Below, in pieces: positions 1-11,162 of a stretch of 64,000 bases of DNA (its first letter is position 1; each line of letters opens with the position of its first letter). Where the stretch lies: positions 3,423,236-3,487,235 of the forward strand of contig NW_009799101.1 of assembly GCF_000213175.1 (NCBI RefSeq). Direction: 5' to 3'. The notes beneath the pieces were generated by a model. That model made no database searches. It was not told where the DNA came from and was given only the letters and a program-made list of their open reading frames with translations. This DNA is from Neurospora tetrasperma FGSC 2508 (Eukaryota; Ascomycota; Sordariomycetes; Sordariales; Sordariaceae). A program made the position numbers and the translations under genes.

Positions 1-105
1 CCTATAATTTTAATCCCCATTCCCACCCAACCAACGGGTACAAACGCAACTTGAAACACACGACCGAATTCGACACTATCTCAACACCCAGCCGATATAC
101 ATACG

Positions 106-2121
106 ATGGTCCCGATCCCGTCTGCGGAACTGCGCACCTCGTATTCCCTTTACTCCCTCGAGTTCGACCCTGAAGATGCGAACCGGCTTATCGTAGCCGG
201 TGGCGGTGGGCCAGGTAACCATGGTGTAGGGAACAAGATCACTGCCATCGACGCATCACGCCCCGACACCCTCGATATTGTATCCGAGATCGAACTCAGT
301 CGCGACGAGGACAGTGTCGCAACTCTCGCCGTCGGTCCCCGGAATAAGGACTCGATCCTGCTGTACGCTGGTGTTAATTCGAGCGCCGACGACATCGCCA
401 AGGGCAAAAACGAACACTTCCGCGTTTTCAGCTTGGACCAGCCATCCAAAGCCAAAGCTTTGTCTGAGAAGCCCAAGATCACCGAGCTCTCGCGCACTTC
501 GCTGTTCGCAACAACGGAGAAGGACACATACCAGAGAGTGCTGAGGTTGTCCGCGCCTTTCCCCGGGTCCGCTCAGGTCGGTGCTGTCGCCACGGGGTTC
601 TCCAAAGAGCCAGAAATTGCTCTCTTCGATGTTCCCAACATGGGCGCTGCCACTCCCAAGCTCAGGGGTAACCTTGAGCTGGTGAAGGAGGCTGTGGACA
701 TTGATATCATCCAGACTGGTGACGATAGCTACCAGCTCGCTTACTGCGACGAGTACGAAATGCGCACCATGAACATTGGAAAGGGCATCTCGGAAGGGCC
801 CAAGCTGGTCTTCACCATGCCAGACGAAGCGGCCGTCACCGGAAACGCTAGGCCCTCGTTCCGATCGGTGCGCTATCTGACCCCGGACTTCCTCCTCGCC
901 GTTGCCAACCTTCCCAAGGGCGGTGGCGTGGTTCTACACGGATTCCGCATGCCCAAGAACGACAAAATTCACAACAAGCTCAAAGAGAAGGAGGAGGAAG
1001 AAGCTAAGAAGGGTAACGGTAGCGCGGACGGTACGGTCACCACCGATGAGGGCGCCAAGGGAACCGCGGACGAGACGGTCGTGGCTAGAAAGGTGGAGGA
1101 GCCCAAAGCAAGACTATGCATTTCTGCGAAATTGCCAAGTTCTGTCACACGTGCTACCGGCCTGGCTGTCCGCAATCTTTCTCGTCCTGCCTCGCCAACC
1201 GCCAAGCAGGGCGACGCGCAGTTCGTCATCGCCGTTACTGGTCAGGACAGCTCGATCACTATCTACACCCTAGACCATCAGTCGGTTGCCGACATCAACC
1301 TCATTGTCAATCTTTTCAAGGTCACTACCTTCAAGAACGTTCACAACGGTCCCATTTCCGGCGTGGCCTTTTCCTACGTCGTTCCGCCCGCCGACTCTAA
1401 CTCGGACGAAAAAGCCGTCGCAAAGAAGGGATCCGTCCGTCCCGAGTACGTCAAGCTGGCCTCCATCGGCTCCGTCGGCAATTCCTGCATCGTGCACTCC
1501 CTCCCGCTCAAAAAGTTCGTCGACAAGACGGCCCAAACCCGCCGCGGCGGCGCTCCCCGTGCCGCCCGCTACGTCCTGGCCCTGAAGAGTCAAGCCCCCT
1601 CACCCAAGGGTCTCCTCTTCTTCACGGCCCTGATCACTCTCTTCATTGGTGTCTTTGTCCAAAGCTTCCTCGAAATCAAGGGCTACTCCAGCCCCATGAT
1701 CGGGGCCAGGAGGTTCGCTCCTGTCAGCTGGCAGCAAAATCCCCGTTACGGCGCCGGCCAGGGTGTGGTTGGCAATGCCAACTACGCGAACTCGGAATCA
1801 CTCAATCCTGACGGCGTGCACGGCTTCTTGGCTTCGCTGCTGGCGGATAAAGACCTCAAGGTGCAGGATGGACAGGCCAAGAAATTGGTTTTAAACGTCG
1901 GAGCCAAAGACGGAATCGTCCAGGTTAGTGGACATGACGCCGAGGTGGATAGCACCGCGCCGACACCGAAGGAGTGGGATGAGCTGCACGAGACGCAGAA
2001 AAAGGCTTGGAAGGAGAAGTTGAAGGCGGCGGGCCACTGGGGGGAGGGGATGGGGGAGACGATTTTCAAGAATATCCTGTTTGGTGAATTGGGAGCTGTG
2101 GTTGGCGGACTGGTTCGTTAG
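106..2121 (+). CDS. sec12: Sec12-type guanine nucleotide exchange factor for Sar1 (ER membrane)
   Basis: Single-exon gene of 671 codons; the ATG at 106 is the first in the frame. The protein is probably the ER-resident exchange factor that loads GTP on Sar1 to start COPII coat assembly. Near the N terminus (residues 30-45) it has the glycine-rich run GGGGPGNHGVGNKI, which fits the conserved loop of Sec12/PREB beta-propellers. The cytosolic part (about 1-480) reads as a WD40-like propeller with a Lys/Glu-rich insertion at about 285-330. One strong hydrophobic segment at about 502-520 (GLLFFTALITLFIGVFVQSF) should be the single membrane anchor. The remaining 150 residues would be lumenal, and end in a hydrophobic stretch without an HDEL signal. 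Gene and reading frame are certain; the family call rests on the loop, the propeller-plus-anchor layout and the length. Its substrate Sar1 is encoded 8 kb downstream on the other strand. Confidence 0.88.
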   Translation: MVPIPSAELRTSYSLYSLEFDPEDANRLIVAGGGGPGNHGVGNKITAIDASRPDTLDIVSEIELSRDEDSVATLAVGPRNKDSILLYAGVNSSADDIAKGKNEHFRVFSLDQPSKAKALSEKPKITELSRTSLFATTEKDTYQRVLRLSAPFPGSAQVGAVATGFSKEPEIALFDVPNMGAATPKLRGNLELVKEAVDIDIIQTGDDSYQLAYCDEYEMRTMNIGKGISEGPKLVFTMPDEAAVTGNARPSFRSVRYLTPDFLLAVANLPKGGGVVLHGFRMPKNDKIHNKLKEKEEEEAKKGNGSADGTVTTDEGAKGTADETVVARKVEEPKARLCISAKLPSSVTRATGLAVRNLSRPASPTAKQGDAQFVIAVTGQDSSITIYTLDHQSVADINLIVNLFKVTTFKNVHNGPISGVAFSYVVPPADSNSDEKAVAKKGSVRPEYVKLASIGSVGNSCIVHSLPLKKFVDKTAQTRRGGAPRAARYVLALKSQAPSPKGLLFFTALITLFIGVFVQSFLEIKGYSSPMIGARRFAPVSWQQNPRYGAGQGVVGNANYANSESLNPDGVHGFLASLLADKDLKVQDGQAKKLVLNVGAKDGIVQVSGHDAEVDSTAPTPKEWDELHETQKKAWKEKLKAAGHWGEGMGETIFKNILFGELGAVVGGLVR

Positions 2122-2921
2122 GGATCATGGATTAATGAAGGGAAAAGGTGAGATGGTTTACTGTTCAGTATAGGCAGAGTAAGTTGGTATAGTTGTTTTC
2201 ATCACCAATTTTTGTGTTTGTGTTGTCCTGATTGCAGGCCTAATGATGAAGATTACGGATGCGAAAAGGAAAAGCATATTCTACCTGCCATGTCACAACC
2301 ATTGCCTGGTTATCGCCTCGGCGCACACAACGTTCTCGCAATATTCCACAACCCTCCTTACCCGTCGTCGTGGGGGTTCCCATAACTTGTCTTATCCTTA
2401 TATGCTTCTCGATATTGACCGTCCCATCTCCGCTACTTGTGTGTCATACCCCTTTATCCTTCTTATAAGCCGACTCGGTCGGGCAAGGCCGCAAGATTCA
2501 ATCTATTTGTATCAATGCACTGCACGTTTCTCCCTTGCAGTAATGTGTCTAATGGGTCTAGGTAGTGTGTCCTGTCCCTCGTGCGTACTGCATGTCTTAT
2601 CTTTGATTTTTTTGTCTTGCCCAGTGCTGTTTCGGTTCTCGGGCGGCTCGCTTGACCGGCCGCGCTTCAAACTGGAAGGAGAGGAAGAGATGAGGGAAAA
2701 GAGAAACACGCACTGACACTCGTGATAAAGCGCCTTGTCTTGTCTTGGGGGCAAGCTCTCAAGAAAAGCTCGGAAGGGATGCATTTGGACCGTTTGAGCC
2801 GTTGAATCCCCCGTAAACTTGTCAGCTACTACCGGGTTGTTGCACAGCGCAAAGGGGGCCTGCGGGAGTTACTTGCAATCTCAACCTGGTTTGATTGATG
2901 CCAGAATGCAGTGACCCGTTT

Positions 2922-2964
<43 letters not shown>

Positions 2965-4175
2965 GACACCGAGTGGGCCATATTATATCTAACTGAGAAT
3001 AACGCAGCTCCTGGCCTGGGGAACAACTGCACAACTTGATTGACTGATACTGCTTGACTTATGACTGTTGCGGATATCGATGACCCACGGCACGACAACC
3101 GCCCACCATACCTACATAGCCGTTCGTCGACCATTGTCCAGTCGGATGAGGGGCGAGGTAGGTACACCTGATCATGCGCTTGGTTGCCGGCTTGCCTGCA
3201 GTAAATTCTGCTTGCTTTTCTTTTTTTTTCTCGTTTCTCAATACGCCCTTTATGATGCGAAGTACAAACATGGATGGATGGGTTTCATCAGTCACGGTAC
3301 CGGTGTATTAGATCGGTTTTATGTGTGGACGGATGGAGAGAGGATGTCAAAAAGCGCAAGTTATATGGTCTGGTCACTCACAACCACTCCGTCCTTTGGA
3401 GAAAAAGATCTTTCCAATCGATTCAATCCAATGTCCCTTCCTTGAAAGTTATCCTCCCCTTCTTGTCTCGCTTTCTTTTCTCACTTCCTTCTTCCAGTTC
3501 TTCCCTTCAACCTCACTCGTATGTCTCGAGGTTGTCTCACGTTCAAGTCTAAGCCCTGTCTTGTACGTAAACTCACTTTTTGTTTCTCCCGGCGATCGGA
3601 CCCTTCCCATGTTGATACCCAACTAGTACAACGGGTGGTAGCTTCCACTTCGACCACACAACCAACTGAATTGGAACGTATAGGGAAGGAGCAGAACGAG
3701 AAGGGAGGTTACGCCTACCCCTCCCCTCCTGTTTGTTTGTCTCTTCCGTTGCCTACATTCTGCACCCTTAATCTCTCGAGTGGCGGTGGTGCCACACACC
3801 CTCGTGGATTATACTCTTTGTTGGCAATATCTGATAACTCGTTTTCTTCACCGTCCCAATTTTGCTACGCATCTTCCATCGTTTCATTATCTTACCAGCT
3901 ATCAATTTGCACTATTGCTTAGTGATTAGCTTGACCCGACGGCTCAGCAGACGGCTAATCTTTGGAAGGACATGCAAACTCTAAAGAGAGTGGGGAGGAA
4001 CGAAGCTATTCACAAGTCAGACCTCTGACGAGCAAGTGCACCTATCCATCACTTACTTTATCCAGTCGGGGCTCGTGTTTCAACATCGATTACAACAACA
4101 CTACAACACTCTTACATGTTCACCACTTGAGAGAACTGTTAAGATCCCCCCAATTCTTCACCACCTCCCTCAACA
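2122..4175. other. Intergenic region between sec12 and the MIF-domain gene
   Basis: About 2 kb without a convincing gene. It holds the 3' flank of sec12, a 38-nt T run at 2926-2963 and the presumed promoter and 5' leader of the MIF-domain gene. Short ORFs on both strands (up to 157 codons) have no recognisable domain and look like chance. Confidence 0.7.
2926..2963. repeat. Poly(T) tract, 38 nt
   Basis: Uninterrupted run of T in the sec12/MIF intergenic region. Its length may be inexact because such runs are prone to sequencing slippage. No flanking duplication was seen that would mark a retroposed tail. Confidence 0.95.
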
Positions 4176-5815
4176 ATGGCCTACCAACCGACTTGTCCCA
4201 CGGCTGCCGTCCAACGGCCTCAGACGAGCACCGGCCCCAGTAACGACAGCCCACCGCCACCAGTCCCCTCAAAGGACATCAACAGAAGCAAAAACAAGAT
4301 GTCCTTCTCCGAACACAAGGCCCAGCAGGTACCAGGTTCCACCAGTTCGGACTGCGATACCGTCAAAATACGGCCCTCGAAAGTCACTCCTATCGGGGAC
4401 AATAAAAATGGCAACATCAACACAAACCAGAACCAGGACCAGGATCAGAATATTAACCGGATCATGCGAGACATCAAGCGACCACCTTCCGGAGACGTCA
4501 CCGTCGCGACTGGGCCCAAGCATTCAGAGCAGAAACTGTCGAGTTCATCATGCTCATCCTCAAAGCAGACATCAGTGGCGGTACTCAACAGGCAAAAGAG
4601 TACTCTCAACTTTTGGGAGAGCGCTTTTTCTGTTAACGAGGTTAGTCCGGCCAAGGAGCGGATACGCGGTGATGCCCTGGTTATGGCGGAGGTTAAGACG
4701 AATGTGATTGTAAGTCTTCCCAGTGTCTGCATCGACCCTGTTGTGCTTTACACTTCTTCTTTTCCCGCCTTCTTCTCTCCCTAGTTGACTGACTGATTGA
4801 TCCACCTACGTCCGACACCACCCAGATAAGCGACGAGTTCACATTCATAACGGAGCTTACATATCACCTCTCCTCCCGGTACAAGCGCCCAGTGTCCTCT
4901 ATCGTCGTCACCCTCCACCACGGCGCCTGCATGTTATTCGGCGGTACATTTGACCCGGCGTATGTGATTTCCGTTTCGACCTTACCGAGCCATCTGCAGT
5001 CGACCACGAATAAGCGGAATGCGGCGCTGATTCAGAAGCATATGGAGGAGGCGATCGGGGTAAGTCCGGCGAGGGGACTGTTGAAGTTCATCCCTGTGGC
5101 GGAGGATTGTTTGGCGAACGGCGGGATGACGGTGAGTGGGGAGATGGAGATGGCTGAGAAAGGGATTGTTTTCGGGAGCGCTGGTAGCGACGGAGTGCCA
5201 TTGTCGAAAACCATTACACCAGGAGCAGGTGCTGAAGAGAGGGGGAGTATTTTGTTGTCGAAGAAGTCAAGGGGAAGGTTGAAGCTTGATGTGAAGGTAG
5301 TATTTACCTATTCAACCCCTTCAAAGTCGGACGAAGGATATAGAACATAATGCTAACAGACGAAGCAGAAATCCCTAGCCAATTTCAGACAAGCAACCAC
5401 CGCCCCCGAACCAGAGCCAGCAGACCTCTGTCGTACCCAACAAACTCAAACCAAAGCTCAAACCCGTAGCCACGACAGCCATCGTCAACGACATGGACAA
5501 CTCACACCACCAACCAGCGCAGAGGATTCTCTTCTCCCCGTTCCCGAACGATTGAGCTCCCACTGCTCACCACAACGAAGTGGGGGGAATTTACCAACGA
5601 CAGAGACGCAGGGGAACTTTGGCTATCCTTCGGCTCCTACTACTAGTAGACTTGCCAAAGCTAACAACCCAGATCCTCAACAGCAGCATCAACAGCCGAA
5701 GAAACGGAAAAGCTTTGTTTCTACCATCTTCAGTAGGCCTGGCTCGAGAGCTGAGCGGCGCGAGGATGGTCGAAACACGGTGTTGCCTACGATCATGTCG
5801 GAGCGGAGTTTATGA
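4176..5815 (+). CDS. Protein with embedded MIF/tautomerase-fold domain
   Basis: Three exons inferred: 4176-4709, 4826-5296 and 5369-5815, giving 483 residues. Donors are GTAAGT and GTAGTA; the second intron has a clear TGCTAAC branch point, and phases close. The start ATG sits in a good context (CAACAATGG). Residues about 169-285 resemble macrophage migration inhibitory factor: after NVI comes a helix, then RPVSSIVVTLHHGACMLFGG (compare the MIF strand ending in AFGG), a second helix rich in N/K/R, and VSPARGLLKFIPV (compare the MIF ISPDRVYINYY strand). The N-terminal 165 residues and the tail from about 290 are polar, Ser/Pro/Gln-rich and probably disordered. The tail ends in a basic Lys/Arg-Ser patch. 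MIF enzymes use an N-terminal Pro1; here the domain is internal and the aligned position looks like Val169, so tautomerase activity is unlikely. The role is unknown. Confidence 0.83.
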
Positions 5816-6205
5816 GCGAGTGAGGTGTTCGATGGTGGTACTAGTGAGGCGCCGAATATGGGCGAGTGAGCTGGTGGCCGCGAGTGCAGAGTTGATGAGA
5901 CAGTCTGTTGACAGTCTTGTATGGTTGTTCATCGGGTGGGTTTGGTGGATGATTATGATTACTGGTATTATAGGAATAAATTGGCATGAAGACGCAGGCA
6001 ATAACAACGTATCATTTGTCAAGAATCGTGATTTGATGCAATGCTTCTGCCGTAATATGCGTTCTGTCTAAGATATGTTGATATGAGTATGTGCAGTAAT
6101 GATACAAGACTCGCTCTAATGCATTCCCGGCTGTTTACAACTCTAAACCACTTTCACTTCCAGTTCAACTCCACCAGAGTATCAGGTCAATGACCACCTA
6201 CTAGG
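5816..6205. other. Convergent 3' intergenic region
   Basis: 390 bp between the stop codons of the MIF-domain gene (+) and the patatin-like lipase (-). It should hold both 3' ends. No gene or repeat seen. Confidence 0.8.
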
Positions 6206-8879
6206 TTAAGTTCTCGAATGATCAGAAGCAGCCACCTCCAACGCCCCATCCTCCTCCTCCAGAGCTCCCTCAAAGTACCTATTTCTACTTCCCCCCTCAC
6301 TCACCCTACTCGTTCCTCCGTCGTCCTCCCCCTCCAACTCCGTCATGGTCAACTCATCCTCCGTACCCGTACTGCTTCCCCCACTCGTATGCACCCCTTC
6401 CCGCCCCTTGATCAACAAACTCCTCAAATCATCCTCACTCAAGATACTCTCAATGCTTCCCCTCCTATCACCCGCCCCACCCGAGCTGCTCGGCGCAAGA
6501 GGATGTTTACCACCCATCGCATCAACAATGCTACTAGAAGCATAACTCCCCTCATCATTGCCCGTAGCAGTAAAGGCGTTCGCGGCGTTCCTCCGATCCC
6601 TCGTCTCCCTCCTTCCGCGCTCCACCAGCCTTTCAATTTTGAGTCTGTTTGCAATAAACTTGACCTTGGGGAACGCGCTCTGCTGGCCCTCGTGGATCAT
6701 TCTCGCCAACCTCGGCGGGTCCGGATCGCTGAGGATCTTCAAAAAGTCGCTGAAGATGCTCTTGGGCCAGATAGTCACTGTTCCACCGAACGTCTGCAGC
6801 CACAGCTGGCTCCAGTCCTGACCCAGCGGGCGCGGGAGGAGTTCCAACTGGCGTAGCACGCGCAGCCACTTGGTCAGGTCGAGCTTGATGTACTGCTCGG
6901 TAGCGGAGCCGAGGTAGCCGCCGCGCCAGCCGCGGCCTTTGCGGTGGGTTACGGGCTGGCCGACGGATCCGCGCGAGGAGAAGAAGAAGAGGTTGATGTG
7001 CGGGTTCACCTGCGAGACGATGGAGAAGTTGACGTTGAAGTGTAGGTTCAAAGACTTGATGGGGATGTCGGTCCGCAGGCTGCCGTCCTTCCATTTGTGT
7101 CCAAAGGAGTAGGGTTCGAGGGATCCGTCCCGGTTTTTCATCATTAGGACTACCGGGTTGAGAATACCCGGGACGGCGGCGGAGGCGAGGACGGCCGACC
7201 AGATGACGCAGTCCGGCGAGGTGAGGTAGTTGCAGAGGATGGTGGGGGAGTGAGGGTCGGAAGGCACGCACGAGACGTTGAGGATGCGACCGGTGCGCTC
7301 GTAGGCTTCGCGAAAGGTCAGGCTGCCGTGACACCACCAGGCACATTGCTTGGCCCAATCGACCGAGTCGAAGCGCGCGCCCGTCTTCCACCAGCGCCAG
7401 AACCAGACGGTAAAGGGCTCGCGGCAGGCGGTGATTTTGTGGGCCAGGGCTGGGTTGAGGAGTTCCTTGAGTTCGTCGTTGGTGCGGGTTGCTACGAGGG
7501 CAGCCACGAGGGCGCCGCCGCTGGTTCCGGTGATGATGTCGGGGAGATAGTCCACTTCGAGCAGGGCCTTGACGACACCGAAGTGATAGTAGGCAAACGT
7601 TGCGCCGCCGGAGAGGCAAAGAGCTGTTCGGCCGTAGTTGGCGCAGATACCCTTGAACATGACCCTTTTCTGCTCCTTGGTCAACTGCTTAGTGTCGATC
7701 AAGAACTTGATGCTTCGTTCCACTGTTTGTTCCTCAAGTAAGCAGATGCCCGGGCGCAATCTCTATTGCGGAGTGTCTCAGCTCACCTTCATCAACGTAG
7801 TTCTGCACCAGGTTCTTGGTCCCATAGTACGTCTGACTATATAGCCGCGGGTTCTCGATACCCACAAAGTTATTCTTGACACAGGCCTCAATGAGCGCCT
7901 TCAGATCCTCTACCGGCTGCGTTTTCTTGTCATTGCCATTGTTGCCGCCGCCAGCCTTGGTGTTGCTGGTCTCTTCGCCAGATGCAACGCCACTATCGCT
8001 GTTCTGGCTTTCGCTCTCCAGCTCCCTCTCAACCTCCTCCGCCTTTTCCCTGCACCTCCTCATTTGATCCCACACCCTCCTCACAGTCTTGCTGTCGTAG
8101 TAGGCAAAATCGTTCTCCTCCTTCCACCGCTGGTTCCCAAAGAAGTCGTCCATGTTCCGCGCCGCCGCCACCCAGTCCTTGTAGTTACCCGTCGCTCGCA
8201 TCGCCCGCCGCAGCTGCTCCCGCCTCCCACGCCATGCGACGAACTGCTCGTAGAAGTAGATGTAAAAGCGGGTGGCGAGGTAGGCCATGCCCAGTCCAAC
8301 GATCCAAAAACTAACAAATAGTAAGAAGGGCCACTTTAGCAGGCTATACAGGTAGCCCTCTCGGGTCTCGTCCTTTGACCGGGTCCCGACCAGAGTGCGC
8401 AGGGGCGCCACGCCCTTGCGCGGCTTCTTGTTTTTGCGATCCTTGCCGCGCTTGTTGCGCTTCTCGTCTCTATCGGTTTTGATCACCTTTTCACTCACCG
8501 GCGCCCAATCGTTGTGCGCGCTGAAGAAGGTACCCGTGCTGGTGCGGCGATGGTGGTTATTACCTCCTCCAGGAGCAGCTACATCGACAACGGAGGCAAG
8601 GGCTGCGCGCGCTTCGGAATGATCGTAGTCATCCTTGGTAATGTCTAGACTGCTGGGGCTGTGAAGACCTGGGCTGTTGAGACGCATAGATGATGCATCG
8701 TCTGGTGATTGGACGAAGTCGGGCGCCGCGAGGGCTTGGATAAAAGCTTCAAGGTCGTGAGCGGGTAGAAAATTGGTATCATAGTCGGGAAGCCGTCTAA
8801 GGTCAAAGGCTTCTGGCGGGAAGCCATACGACTTTGCTGGTATTTGGATGTTTGGTGGGTTGTCTGTGTCGTCGGCCAT
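6206..8879 (-). CDS. Patatin-like phospholipase/triacylglycerol lipase (Tgl3/4/5 type)
   Basis: Two exons on the minus strand: 8879-7787 and 7722-6206, joined across a 64-nt intron (donor GTGAGC, acceptor ACAG). This gives 869 residues. Order of parts: polar N terminus; membrane segment near residues 155-185 (WPFLLFVSFWIVGLGMAYLA); a DUF3336-like region (WRGRREQLRRAMRATGNYKDW); then the patatin domain. The patatin domain has the oxyanion motif CLSGGATFAYYHFG at about 400, the nucleophile elbow GTSGG (Ser at about 432) and the dyad aspartate in WKDGS (Asp at about 577). The C-terminal 150 residues are polar and low-complexity. Members act at lipid droplets or ER on triacylglycerol or phospholipids. 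The reading frame is open upstream to 9137 but begins there without an ATG, so I chose the first ATG, at 8879. An upstream exon ending near 9139 (an ATTTAG acceptor is present) is an alternative. Confidence 0.92.
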
Positions 8880-10060
8880 GACACGGGAGGTGATGCTTTT
8901 CTTTCCGCGATATTTCAGGTATAATGGCTCAAGTAGCTGGAACAGATAGATGTAGGTAGCTCGGACAAGCCCAGGCAGTTGCGATACTAAGACAGGAGGC
9001 TTTTCGTTCTGTTCGAGTTGTTGCGTAATCAAAAACAGCAAGTCGCAAACGAGATTGCGAACTGTAGGGAAAAAGGGACAGGAATCCAAGCACAATAAAC
9101 GCTTGGCAGATGCTTTAAGGATCGTCGACGTCGTCACTAAATGATATCGCCTGATGGCCAGGGAAGCATGCGAAGTGGAATCTTCGGCGTCTTGGTCCTG
9201 TATATGTAGCTGATGATGACCGAAGCCTTCTGGCTTTTTGATCTTCTGACTGATCCACCCTGAAACAAGCCACAGGGAATGGCTGGACAGCGAGGTGACA
9301 CGGACTGAAAGAGGGATTTGACGATAAGGGGGTTACAAAGGGAATAATTGTTCAAGGTGATCGGGATACAACGCTGGTTGCTGGCGCAATGGTCGGTGCT
9401 TGATCGTTCTTGATGTCAGTCTTAGTGCCGGAAGCGTTGGAGTTGCGCGGGTCGGGTGGCAGATTGTTGGATGACGTCGGTCGACCCTCGCCCGGAATAG
9501 TGTACTATGTACATGTTTAGTGGGCGGGCGAAGCCGAGGACGGGGCTCTTGCCGGGCTACGTAGTGTACCTAGTGTCTCTTCTGCACATGCGTTCCAGCC
9601 CAACAAATGATGGCATACACGTGTTTTTACTGGGGAATCACTCCGGAACGAATCCTTGTCATTCGAGAACTAGACTAGGCTTTGTTGGAGATGTTCACGT
9701 TCATCCGTACAATAATTCCACAGATTGCTAGAATGACCGCTCAAACTCGGGCCGGGCTAGTTACCTAGACACCGTGTTACTAAGGGAATAGAACAAGCTA
9801 TACCGGAATCTGACGGAGAGCAAAAGATAACCTGTATACCGTTAGAGCCAGATAACGGCAGTCGTCAAACGTACACTAGTCCCTCCAACGTCCCATTTGT
9901 GTTTGATAAGCCTCGTACGTATCTGTTCATTGTGAAAATGCGGCCGTCAATTTTTGATATCGCGAGACCCTCCAGTTCCTTCATTGTCATCATCGTATCA
10001 TATTACAAAATGTTATTACCTGACAACCATCCTGTGCTGCTCCTCATTTCATCAGACCCC
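8880..10060. other. Intergenic region between the lipase and sar1
   Basis: Promoter side of the lipase gene and 3' side of sar1. The frame upstream of the lipase ATG stays open to 9137, so part may be 5' leader or an extra N-terminal exon. Near 9495-9580 the motif TAGTGTAC occurs in both orientations. No other gene seen. Confidence 0.65.
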
Positions 10061-11162
10061 TTAAACGTACTGGGACAACCACCTGATAGCCTCTCCGTAT
10101 CCCTGTCTCATAACCACAGAGCACATAAACACCTCGATGGGGCGGATGCCCTCGAGAGGAACCCTGCCCTTGCCAGTCGTTTGCCAGAGCCCGAGTCTCT
10201 GCCTGAGCTCGTCCTCAGAGACGGCCTCGGGGTGGTCAATCTTGTTGCCCAGCACAACGAAGGGAACCTTGGCCAACTCCTCCATCGAGAGGAGCGCGTC
10301 GATCTCGGCCTTGGCCTCGGGGAGACGCTCGTGGTCCTTGGCGTCCACGAGGAAAACGATACCGTTTACTTCGGGGAAGTAATCCTTCCAAAGACGACGG
10401 GCTGTAGATACGTTATTCATTAGTCGAGACCGCAGCAGTAGAGCGGCTTGTCACTGTCCCGAGAGGATTTGACATAAGCCCTAAATAGGAGAAGATTATC
10501 CACTCACCCTGTTGATGGCCGCCAAGATCGAAAGTGGTGAACTTGACGTTGCCGACGGAAAGCTCCTCCGAAGCTACAACAAATCATGTCAGCCATAATT
10601 ATTCTCTAAACATCTCGCCCTCACATGTGCGCGCATATCCGATTCGGTGTATGGAGCCAGAAACGGGAGTAGGGACGGGAACAGTCGAGGCGAAGGGGGA
10701 GAAGGCGGAAGGTGCTCGGGTATCAAGGTCCCGGCGTTGACGGGGAAACAGTGGTAGGTGGCAGCTGCAGGTGGTTAAACTGACTCGGATGGAGAGTAGG
10801 TTGGAGAATGGCAACGCGGTCATTCTTCAGCATGTGTAGAAGAGTGGTCTTTCCGGCATTGTCGAGACCCAGAAAGAGCAGCTTGCCATGCTTGTTAAGC
10901 AGGCCGAGGTTGGAAAGGATATCGTAGACTGTTTGTTGGTGGCGCCATCGTGTCAGCTTTGCAAGTTGCCAGACGGGTTCGTCCCATATCATGATGAACA
11001 CCTCCTCCCAAATCCCCAGTAGTCCGCATGTTCATGGTATGCATTTCCATATCCATGGTTCACGACAGTGATGAAGGAAGGGAGGACGGGAAGTTTGGAT
11101 AGGTAACGTGGGCGATGGATGGGATAGGGATGCGACAACATACACCAAGACCACAACCACAT
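10061..11162 (-). CDS. sar1: Small COPII GTPase Sar1
   Basis: Four exons on the minus strand: 11162-11144, 10928-10785, 10573-10508 and 10401-10061, totalling 570 nt and 189 residues, the usual Sar1 length. The first exon is only 19 nt (MWLWSW plus one base) before a GTATGT donor, and its hydrophobic N terminus matches the membrane-inserting helix of Sar1. Visible motifs: P-loop GLDNAGKTT, switch region HPTSEEL, DLGGHQQ with the switch-II glycine, NKID for guanine specificity, and the C-terminal SQYV. Sar1 with GTP recruits Sec23/24 to ER exit sites, and its exchange factor Sec12 is encoded at 106-2121. An ATG at about 11001 in continuous frame would give a longer N terminus with no family match; the splice model is strongly preferred because every phase closes and the length is exact. 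Confidence 0.97.

Noticed and set aside
7250-7741. 164-codon plus-strand ORF
   Set aside because: It is antisense to the patatin domain exon; the opposite strand carries the catalytic motifs.
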